Source of the DNA: Mesorhizobium sp. M1C.F.Ca.ET.210.01.1.1
GTDB taxonomy: Bacteria; Pseudomonadota; Alphaproteobacteria; Rhizobiales; Rhizobiaceae
Length of the DNA: 64,000 nucleotides
Assembly (NCBI RefSeq): GCF_004791585.1
Contig: NZ_SRUU01000023.1
Span: forward strand, 1 to 64,000
Reading direction: 5' to 3'
The notes under the pieces were generated by a model. That model ran no database searches. It was not told the origin of the DNA and saw nothing but the letters and a program-made list of their open reading frames with translations. The position numbers and the translations under genes were made by a program. Positions 33,681-41,183 of the stretch are shown in pieces. Position 1 is the first letter of the stretch, and each line of letters starts with the position of its first letter.

Positions 33681-34650
33681 GAGCATGCTCCTTGGTTCTG
33701 TCTTGACTGAAAACCAGGCCGGCAGCCTGGCGCGCCATGGCGGGGGCGAGGAGAAAACCGTGACGATAAAGACCGTTGATCGCGATGATCTCACCGTCTG
33801 TTTCGACGCGTGGCAAATTGTCGGGAAATGCCGGACGGACACCCACACCGGTTTCAACGATCTCGGCCTCACCAAAGGCCGGATGGAGGGCATGGGCGGC
33901 GCCCAGCAGCTCCATCATGGAACGCGCCGTCACCGGTCCGGCGCTCTGGCTTTCAATCATCGTCGCTCCGATCATGAAACGGTGATCGGTGCGCGGCACG
34001 GCATAAAGCGGAAAGCGTGGATGAAGCAAACGGACCGGCCGCGACAGCGAGACATCAGGCGTGCGAAGGATCAGCATTTCGCCGCGAACACCGCGCAGCC
34101 TGTCATCGGCCGCTGCCATTCCCATGCAGTCTATCTGACGGGCGAAACCCGAAACAGGCCGGGCGTCGCAGCCGAAGTGGAATTTGACACCCATGGTCGC
34201 AAGGTTGTCATGAAGTGCCGCCATCGCCTGGCGTGGGTCGAGGTGAGCCTCGTTGGGGAAGAGCAATCCACGCCGGAAGCGGCCGGCGAGGTCGGGTTCC
34301 AGGAGCGCAATTTCGTTTTCATCGACGCGCCTATGCCCTGACGTGCGACTGGCGAACCGGTCAAGCTCACCGGCATCACGCGGCGCGGCCACGACCAATG
34401 TCCCGGCCCGTGTCACCTGACCCGACAGCACCGCATCCCACCAGTCGGCAGCGTCGCGTCCGAGATCCAGCACCGGCTGCTCCGCGCTTTCGCGCTCGCA
34501 CCATGGCGCCAGCATGCCGCCGGCGAACCACGACGCGTTGCCGCCAAGGCCATGCCGCATCTCGGCGACTGTGACCGTCGCGCCGCGGGCGGCGAGTTCG
34601 AAAGCGACGGTGAGGCCGGCAACGCCGGCCCCTTTGACGAGCACCCTCAT
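33649..34650 (-). CDS. thiO: Glycine oxidase ThiO
   Basis: Encodes 333 residues. ThiO oxidises glycine to dehydroglycine, which feeds thiazole formation. The FAD-binding GxGxxG-like motif is VKGAGVAGLTVAFELAARG at the N-terminus, followed by HGLGGNASWFAGGMLAPWCE, the substrate-domain RGLLFPNEAHLDPRQ and the C-terminal NGLYRHGFLLAPAMA. ATG 34650 overlaps the thiC stop. The C-terminus overlaps thiS. The gene appears intact. Confidence 0.93.
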   Translation of the reverse strand: MRVLVKGAGVAGLTVAFELAARGATVTVAEMRHGLGGNASWFAGGMLAPWCERESAEQPVLDLGRDAADWWDAVLSGQVTRAGTLVVAAPRDAGELDRFASRTSGHRRVDENEIALLEPDLAGRFRRGLLFPNEAHLDPRQAMAALHDNLATMGVKFHFGCDARPVSGFARQIDCMGMAAADDRLRGVRGEMLILRTPDVSLSRPVRLLHPRFPLYAVPRTDHRFMIGATMIESQSAGPVTARSMMELLGAAHALHPAFGEAEIVETGVGVRPAFPDNLPRVETDGEIIAINGLYRHGFLLAPAMARQAAGLVFSQDRTKEHAHETDGQRRGA

Positions 34651-36482
34651 GATGGTTTGGGAGCCTCCGGCACGACCGGTACGCCAGTCTCGTCCGCCGG
34701 CATGTAGAGATCGCCGCCCTCCCGGTATTTTGCCGCCATTGCCGCCATGCCTTCCTTCTGAGCCTCGGCACGGATGTCGTGGGAAATGCGCATGGAGCAG
34801 AATTTCGGCCCGCACATCGAACAGAAATGTGCCAGCTTGTGCGCCTCCTTGGGCAAGGTCTGGTCGTGGAAGGACCGTGCGGTTTCGGGGTCGAGCGACA
34901 GGTTGAACTGGTCCTCCCAGCGGAACTCGAAGCGCGCGCGCGAAAGGGCATCATCCCTGGTTTTCGCTGCCGGATGGCCCTTCGCCAGATCGGCTGCATG
35001 GGCGGCTATCTTGTAAGTGATCACCCCAATCTTGACGTCGTTGCGGTCGGGAAGGCCGAGATGCTCTTTCGGCGTGACGTAGCAAAGCATTGCGGTGCCG
35101 AACCAGCCTATCATGGCGGCACCTATCCCTGAGGTGATGTGGTCATAGCCCGGCGCGATGTCGGTCGTCAGCGGCCCCAACGTGTAGAACGGCGCCTCAC
35201 CGCACACTGCGAGCTGCTTGTCCATGTTCTGCCTGATCTTGTGCATGGGGACATGGCCCGGGCCTTCGATCATCACCTGGCAGTCCTTTGCCCAGGCAAT
35301 CTTGGTGAGTTCTCCAAGTGTTTCCAGTTCGGCGAATTGCGCCGCGTCGTTCGCATCGGCGATTGAACCGGGACGAAGGCCGTCGCCGAGCGAGAAGGAA
35401 ACGTCATAGGCTCTGGCGATGTCGCAGATCTCCTCGAAATGCTCGTAGAGGAAGCTCTCCCGGTGATGGTGCAGGCACCATTTGGCCATGATCGAGCCGC
35501 CGCGCGAGACGATGCCCGTGACCCGGTCGACGGTCAGCGGTATGTAGTGCAGCCGCACGCCGGCGTGGATGGTGAAATAGTCGACGCCTTGCTCGGCCTG
35601 CTCGATCAGCGTGTCGCGATAGACCTCCCAGTTGAGGTCCTCGGCGATGCCGCCGACCTTTTCGAGCGCCTGATAGAGCGGCACCGTGCCGATCGGCACC
35701 GGTGCATTGCGCACGATCCAGTCGCGGATGTTGTGGATGTTGCGGCCGGTCGACAGGTCCATCACCGTATCGGCGCCCCAGCGGATCGCCCACACCATCT
35801 TTTCGACCTCTTCGGCCATCGACGATGTGACAGCCGAGTTACCGATGTTGGCGTTGATCTTCACCAGGAAATTTCGCCCGATGATCATCGGTTCGCTCTC
35901 GGGATGATTGATGTTGGCGGGAATGATTGCGCGTCCGCGCGCCACCTCGTCGCGCACGAATTCGGGTGTGACGAAATCTGGGATCGCCGCGCCGAAGGCT
36001 TCGCCGTCGCGTTGCAGCTTGCCGCGCATCACCTCGCGGCCGAGATTCTCGCGGATGGCTACGAACTCCATTTCTGGCGTGATGATGCCGGCGCGCGCAT
36101 AGGCAAGTTGGGTCACCGCCTTGCCCTGCTTGGCCTTGAGCGGCCGATTGCGTATCGGAAATTCCGGTGTCAGGCGCTCGCCGGTGGCGAATCCATTGTC
36201 TTCCGGCCGGACGTGGCGGCCGTCATAGGCTTCGACATCGCAACGCGCCGTGACCCATTCGTGGCGAAGCCGGGCAAGGCCTTTTTCGATGCTGGTTTGG
36301 ACTGATGGATCGGTGTAGGGGCCGGACGGATCGTAGACGGTGACGGGCGGTTCGCCGGCCGTCGGATGGACGGAAATCTCGCGCATCGGCACCCTGATCT
36401 GCGGGTAGAGGACGCCGGGCTTGTGGATTTTCCGCGAGGCGGGCAGTGGTCCCGTCGACACGGCGGGGGTGAGGGCATTCAT
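34647..36482 (-). CDS. thiC: Phosphomethylpyrimidine synthase
   Basis: Encodes 611 residues. ThiC is a radical-SAM enzyme that rearranges aminoimidazole ribotide to HMP-phosphate. The iron-sulfur cluster motif C-x-x-C-x-x-x-x-C is seen as CSMCGPKFC near the C-terminus. Other marks are NINHPESEPMIIGRNFLVKI, NANIGNSAV, MDLSTGRNIH and MIEGPGHVPMHKI. ATG 36482 has AAGGAG upstream and gives the usual MNALTPAVS opening. It is the first gene of thiCOSGED and lies behind a TPP riboswitch. Confidence 0.97.
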   Translation of the reverse strand: MNALTPAVSTGPLPASRKIHKPGVLYPQIRVPMREISVHPTAGEPPVTVYDPSGPYTDPSVQTSIEKGLARLRHEWVTARCDVEAYDGRHVRPEDNGFATGERLTPEFPIRNRPLKAKQGKAVTQLAYARAGIITPEMEFVAIRENLGREVMRGKLQRDGEAFGAAIPDFVTPEFVRDEVARGRAIIPANINHPESEPMIIGRNFLVKINANIGNSAVTSSMAEEVEKMVWAIRWGADTVMDLSTGRNIHNIRDWIVRNAPVPIGTVPLYQALEKVGGIAEDLNWEVYRDTLIEQAEQGVDYFTIHAGVRLHYIPLTVDRVTGIVSRGGSIMAKWCLHHHRESFLYEHFEEICDIARAYDVSFSLGDGLRPGSIADANDAAQFAELETLGELTKIAWAKDCQVMIEGPGHVPMHKIRQNMDKQLAVCGEAPFYTLGPLTTDIAPGYDHITSGIGAAMIGWFGTAMLCYVTPKEHLGLPDRNDVKIGVITYKIAAHAADLAKGHPAAKTRDDALSRARFEFRWEDQFNLSLDPETARSFHDQTLPKEAHKLAHFCSMCGPKFCSMRISHDIRAEAQKEGMAAMAAKYREGGDLYMPADETGVPVVPEAPKPS

Positions 36483-36599
36483 CGTGAGGCTCCTTTGCTC
36501 ATGCATTGGAGACCCAGTTCTGTGCCGGAAGGATGAAAAGACGCTTCTGTAGACCTGCTGCAGCAGGACCTCGGGCGTAAACTCCCGCAAAGCGCTTGC

Positions 36600-36692
36600 A
36601 CCGTCCCTACGCCAGTATGAACTGGATCAGGTTCAACGGGTCACTGCGCCGCGAAAGCCAGCAGTATCTCAGCCCCTTACCGGGACTCCCCT
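36600..36692 (-). promoter_or_regulatory. TPP riboswitch (THI element) controlling thiC operon
   Basis: On the minus strand the region reads the conserved CTGAGA (36667-36672) preceded by the CCGG-paired P1/P2 strand and followed by GTTGAACCTGATCCAGTT, ATACTGGCGTAGGGA, the invariant THI-box core. It ends about 115 bases before the thiC start. Bound thiamine diphosphate should shut down the operon, in alphaproteobacteria usually by hiding the ribosome site. Confidence 0.95.
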
Positions 36693-36734
36693 GGTGAATG
36701 CCTCAAGTTGAATGGGCCGGTGCTGCTTTGTCAA

Positions 36735-36764
36735 GCGCCTTCGGGCGCCTTCGGGCGCCTTCGG
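36735..36764. repeat. Three tandem copies of GCGCCTTCGG
   Basis: An exact 10-bp unit repeats three times without spacers, 40-70 bp upstream of the riboswitch in the operon's promoter-side region. Its sequence can form small hairpins (CCGAAGG) on the transcript. It may be an accidental slippage product or part of the leader. Confidence 0.6.
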
Positions 36765-37713
36765 CCGGTGGCGACGTCCGGCGGCCGGCCGAGCGGAGAG
36801 CTCGCGCATGCATCGGGGACAAGTCACGCCCCGTAGACCAGGGCTGGAATGGCCAAAGTCTCATTCGCTTCGTGAAGGATGGAAAAACTGTATCGGCCAT
36901 GTGCGTCGAGATCGACCGAGTAGCTCAGGCGGTCACGGATGTGGTTATCCTGGTCGAAGGCGACGATTTGCGGCTTCAGCGAGGTGATTTGCACCACGTC
37001 CAGGTAGATGGAGTTGCAGATATGATCTGGTCGTCGGGCTGGCAGGTGCAAGCGGCCGCTCTATTCAGGATGCGGCATCGGCGGCGTTCCCGATACCAAT
37101 GATATCTTGCGGGCAACTTATGCAATCACCGGCTTCGTAAAACCCGACGGCGGCGGCCGTGTCCTGGCGCTGAGGATGTGCCGCTGTTCCAGCAGAGAAA
37201 TCGCGTGGGCGCGGAGTTTTCGCTCTGCGAGGAAGAGTTGACGCAATCGTTTAGCTTGCTTGCAGTTCGTAGAGACCCGCCTTTGAAAGCAACTAAGCTA
37301 TTGCATTGATATGTTGGTGCGCGATCGATCGCTACATAGCCGGCCGCCATTATCCGAGTATTGATCCGCCGGTGTTCGTGTTGCCGTATATGGCAATCCC
37401 TGCGAGATCGTCGCGGCCGGATCGGCCGCACCCTCTAGTCATAAAAGGGGAAGCGACCGAGAATTCCGCTGCCGAAAACTTCTCTGGCTTGGCTATGCAT
37501 GCGGTAGATGAGATCGCCGCCTACCGCGACCTGGTCGAGGAAGGCATCGACGCCCAGTTCGGACAGCCTGGTTATCGCAATGCGTTAGCGGCTCAGACTT
37601 GCGGTCTCGAGAGCGGCCTTTGGGGGTCACCTCTTTTTTGTTTCAGAGGTTGGAAGACGGCTGCTCGTTACCCAATAGAAATGGCGACTACGGAACGCGA
37701 TCGATCGCGGCCA
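36765..37713. other. Gap upstream of the thiamine operon
   Basis: No gene is firmly supported in this 0.95-kb stretch. A minus-strand frame at 36824-37051 (QITSLKPQIVAFDQDNHI) and a plus-strand run near 37490-37610 (AVDEIAAYRDLVEEGIDAQF) look protein-like but are short, lack good starts and match no family I know. They are probably relics. The thi promoter should lie at 36700-36900. Confidence 0.3.
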
Positions 37714-37977
37714 TCAGGAAACACCTGTCTTCGGCTCAACCTCGACATGGCGTCCGATCGACCGCAGATATACAGCTATCTCGTCCATGAGATGATCGCG
37801 TTCGCCGTAGATCTCAGCAATCCTGCGCAGCTGTGGCTCGACGGACCTCCGTTGCGCCGGCGTCAAATCAGCATCGCCAAAGACATATCCCAAGTTGCCA
37901 ATCGCGCAAATGTTGCAGCCGGCCTCCACAACTGCTTGCACGAATGCCGGAATGTCTTTTTCTTGCATAGTCTTCAT
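37714..37977 (-). CDS. Small hypothetical protein
   Basis: Encodes 87 residues from ATG 37977 with AGAGG upstream. The sequence is fully plausible: a Cys-bearing helix (VQAVVEAGCNICAIGNLGYV), then LTPAQRRSVEPQLRRIAEIY and a closing helix ending HVEVEPKTGVS. No membrane segment or known motif is present. It seems a real small gene of rhizobial accessory DNA whose function I cannot name. Confidence 0.55.
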   Translation of the reverse strand: MKTMQEKDIPAFVQAVVEAGCNICAIGNLGYVFGDADLTPAQRRSVEPQLRRIAEIYGERDHLMDEIAVYLRSIGRHVEVEPKTGVS

Positions 37978-39085
37978 GTCGAACCTCTCGTGAATGGCGT
38001 GCTTGCGCGCCCATGCTGCCTTTTCAGCGTGTCCTCTGGGCGGCGCAAGCCTTGAGCGTAATTGTGCCGGGCAACCTCGACTATCCCGTCTGCCACGCTC
38101 TTTAGAGTCGGTGGGGTCTGGTGATTGCAGGCTGGGCCACTCAAAAGCCTGCAAGAAGAAAGTCATGGCGACCATTGCTCAAGATCGCGAGGGTGCGTGC
38201 AAGACCTTCCGTTGGCAGTCATGCACGCTCACCCAGCAACTGGGTATTGAGCAACTGGGTCTCACGTCGCGGGTCTCGTGTGCTTCACAGCCGAAAATAA
38301 GGTACCACCGTGGCTATTCTCAAGTGCAGGCTACCTCTTCAGGACACGGCGGAGTGCCTTCCGACGCACCCCTGGTGCAACGTGCGACCTAACGAGACAC
38401 ATCTCGTTCGCGTTCCCTCGACCTTTCTTCGTATTGCTGCTTGCCCTGCGATTTCAGGCCCTCTGCTAGCTTCTCGGCCGCTCTTTGGCCTGCAATGTCA
38501 CTATTCAAGATCATATCCGACATCCCTGGATGGTCATAACCGTAATGCGCATGCAGTTTCCCTCACGAGCAGCGCCTATCCGTCGATTAGTTCGTCTTCC
38601 GGAACCCGAAGCCCTTTTTATCCGGCGTACCTATCCACCATTCAACCGGTATACCTTTCCCAACTTTGGCGGACCATTTACCTCAGGCATGATCATCTCG
38701 CGTGACATTTTTTTTTGGCGCCATCATCGCACGTGGCATTTTCTAAAAACCAAGACGTGTCAATTTGTAAAATCAAGGATGCGGCCGCGCCCGTTGCGAG
38801 GATTTGCAGGTAGCTCTTCAGCCCCAACACGATGTGTGAGGCGGCGGTGGAAAAGGCAACCGACGGCGTCGACGCGTCCTTTGATGATCGCAAGCGATAT
38901 GCTTCGTCGCGAGCCCAGATTGCGGTCTCGGGCACAAGGCGAGATCACAGTTCTGCGATCTGTGGTAACGCGAGCCCGCAAAGCGCCGCTGCGGCCACCG
39001 CTTTTGGAATCTGGACGAGATTCGTCGTCGTCTGAGATCAGTTGATCGAGCAGTTCGCGCGCGCGGGACGCGCTTGCGGTGCAGT
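37978..39085. other. Gap with unidentified coding relics
   Basis: This 1.1-kb stretch has no complete gene. On the minus strand a frame ending at 38389 reads HAHYGYDHPGMSDMILNSDI then AGQRAAEKLAEGLKSQGKQQ and a charged tail, which looks like the C-terminus of a real protein. Another piece near 38600-38650 reads EWWIGTPDKKGFGFRKTN. I cannot assign either. Confidence 0.35.
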
Positions 39086-39595
39086 CTCTCCCGCGAGCTC
39101 GCCCGTGACCTTCTCATCGACGACATCCGAGAGCTGCGCGGACGGCCCTATGACCTCGTCGCTGTCGCCGGCGGCTGGAAGCACCTGACACGGCCGGCCT
39201 ATGCCGATGCCATCCGCGCCTGCGGAAGCAGCGGGCGTGCCGTGGACCTGACGTGGTCGGACGTGCTGATGCTGATGTGCATCGGCACTTCCAGCCGATT
39301 ACCCGCGCCGAATTGTCGTCGGTTTTCGGGAAGTAATCAGTCGCGACCTGATCGGCCATCTGCGGCACCGGCCTGATCGCGTCGAACCCGCGCAGTCCGA
39401 CGCCCGGCGCTCCCTACACCTATGTGACGACAAAAGCGTCCTGCTCGAGTTCGGCCTCGACACGCTTCGCGATCTCCCGGACTGCGAGGCGCTCGAGGAT
39501 GCCGGGCTGCTGAGCAGAGATGAGCTGCTTGCTGGTGAAATTATGCCAGAGTTGGCTAGTGGCCATGAGGATGCGGGTTTGGATACGGAGGAATA
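39086..39595 (+). pseudogene. scpB: ScpB-like chromosome segregation protein, decayed
   Basis: Plus-strand pieces follow the ScpB order. LIDDIRELRGRPYDLVAVAG then GWKHLTRPAYADAIRA come first, then YFQPITRAELSSVFGK in a second frame, then SRDLIGHLR, PTPGAPYTYVTTKA, and finally LLEFGLDTLRDLPDCEALED then AGLLSRDELLAG to the stop at 39595. These are the two winged-helix domains of the SMC-ScpAB kleisin partner. At least three frameshifts and a stop break it. ScpB paralogues are seen on some rhizobial islands; the chromosomal copy should be elsewhere. Confidence 0.75.
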
Positions 39596-40129
39596 GCTTG
39601 GCGCTGCAGACGCTGTGGCCACCGGGCTTGCGAGTGCTTCCAGCTTTCCATAGCGAATCTAGCGCGCCCAAGGGCGTCCGAAATTTGTAGGCAAATTTCG
39701 GACATGGACACGGTCAGCGACGTCAAGCAGGCAGCGGTATGCGGCCTCTGCACCGCTGTCGCCCAAAAATTCGTGGCCATGGGCAAGCCCCACTTGAGAC
39801 CCCCAGAGAGAACGCTCGTGAGCGATGGAAACGGTTTTGGTCCAAAGCTTGATACAGATGGCCTGCAGATGGGTGTAGGGTTTCAAAGCGCTCGAAGACG
39901 CGCCTTCGCAGAGTTAAAAGTCCGCGACGAACTCGTGTGTCGTTTGTCGCCAACTGCAAATTCGATAGTTAGCGCAATTATACTGCGCCGAGTCTGCCAT
40001 CTCGAGCCCCAAGGGTTTGTGAGGCCTCTCGGCTCACCACCGCCTTTGCTAACCGCCGTGATTCCAAAGACGCGTGCCTTTACGGAGGGGGTCAAACGGC
40101 CTATATTATTCTTTATAAGGAGAAGAATA
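39596..40129. other. Gap upstream of toxin-antitoxin pair
   Basis: No gene is supported here. The TCCGAAATTTG...CAAATTTCGGA inverted repeat at about 39678-39703 forms a strong 11-bp stem and may be a terminator or protein site. The sequence CTATATTATTCTTTATAAGG just before 40130 is AT-rich and likely holds the antitoxin promoter. Confidence 0.35.
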
Positions 40130-40780
40130 ATGGGCACACTTGCTCGCATCTACACCCCCGCAGAGGCAGCCGCCGTCAGCGGGATAGGAATCAAGGCCGT
40201 GCACAATGCGATCGACAAACGCATTGTCGATACTGTGCCAAGCACTGCTCGGCGCATCGGTGGGGTCGTCCGACGGGCATTGACCGGCGAGGATTTGCTG
40301 CGGCTCAAGCTTTGGTATGGCGTGGGTGCGACATTGCCCGCTGATCGTCGCTACCGCCTGTTCGAGGAAATCAAAGCTGCCCCAAGGGCCAAGACCGTAA
40401 GGGCCGACGACCTGCTGATCGTCGACGTCGCCGAGGCACGTAAACAGCTCAAAGCGCGCATCGTGGATCTTGATGAAGCGGAGGCCGCCATCGGCCGCGT
40501 TAAAGGGGTGATGGGCGGAGAGCCTGTCTTCAAAGGAACCCGCATCCCTGTTCGTATGATCACGACGATGCTAGCGCAGGGCGCAGATGAAGCGGAGGTT
40601 CTGGAGGGATATCCGAAGCTAACGCCGCGCGTGATTGAGCTCGCCAGAATGTGGGTCGCCGCGCACCCGGTTCGTGGGCGGCCTAAGAAGCTGGTCGAGC
40701 AGGGCGTGAAAATAAAGTCGTCGAAGCGCGTGGTTTTGAAGGGCGACCCAGGTCCGTCGGCCAGGTCGAGACGCGTGTGA
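40130..40780 (+). CDS. DUF433-family antitoxin with HTH-like N-terminus
   Basis: Encodes 216 residues. The N-terminus (YTPAEAAAVSGIGIKAVHNA) is a MerR-like helix-turn-helix; the C-terminal 75 residues match DUF433 (VMGGEPVFKGTRIPVRMI, then EVLEGYPKLTPRVIELA). DUF433 proteins pair with DUF5615 PIN-like toxins as type II antitoxins and repress their own promoter. AGGAG precedes ATG 40130; the longer upstream frame is not coding. The next gene starts four bases after the stop. Confidence 0.85.
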   Translation: MGTLARIYTPAEAAAVSGIGIKAVHNAIDKRIVDTVPSTARRIGGVVRRALTGEDLLRLKLWYGVGATLPADRRYRLFEEIKAAPRAKTVRADDLLIVDVAEARKQLKARIVDLDEAEAAIGRVKGVMGGEPVFKGTRIPVRMITTMLAQGADEAEVLEGYPKLTPRVIELARMWVAAHPVRGRPKKLVEQGVKIKSSKRVVLKGDPGPSARSRRV

Positions 40781-40784
40781 CCTC

Positions 40785-41162
40785 GTGAGGTTTCTGATCG
40801 ATGAGTGCCTGCACACGTCTCTGGTTGCGGTAGCCCAAGAACGCGGACATGAAGCAAACCACGTCAACTGGCTTGGGCTAAGCGGCGAAACCGACTGGGA
40901 CCTCATGCCGCTCATTATCGATGAGGATTTCACCTTCGTCACCAACAATGCTAAGGACTTCAGGAAGCTCTATGCCAAAGAACCGGTTCACGCCGGCCTG
41001 ATTATCGTCGTCCCTCAGGTCGGGCCTGAAAAACAGAGAGAGCTCTTCGATGCTCTCCTCGAGGATCTTGGCCCAGAGGAATTCCTGATTAATGAAGTTA
41101 TCGAAATCGAGATCGAAAACGGCATTGCAATCGTAACACGATACGATCTGCCGTCGCCCTAG
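40785..41162 (+). CDS. DUF5615 PIN-like toxin
   Basis: Encodes 125 residues from a GTG start. The opening MRFLIDECLHTSLVAVAQER has the first acidic residues of the PIN-like (Mut7-C) active site, and the second set appears in LIIDEDFTFVTNNAKDF. Members are predicted RNases neutralised by the preceding DUF433 protein. The four-base gap shows one transcript. The acidic residues are all present, so the toxin is likely intact. Confidence 0.85.
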   Translation: MRFLIDECLHTSLVAVAQERGHEANHVNWLGLSGETDWDLMPLIIDEDFTFVTNNAKDFRKLYAKEPVHAGLIIVVPQVGPEKQRELFDALLEDLGPEEFLINEVIEIEIENGIAIVTRYDLPSP

Positions 41163-41183
41163 CTGAGGCTGCGCGATCTCCGC

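Noticed and set aside
36824..37051. Minus-strand frame of 75 codons upstream of the thi operon
   Set aside because: It looks faintly protein-like but lacks a start signal and any family; kept only as a note in the gap entry.
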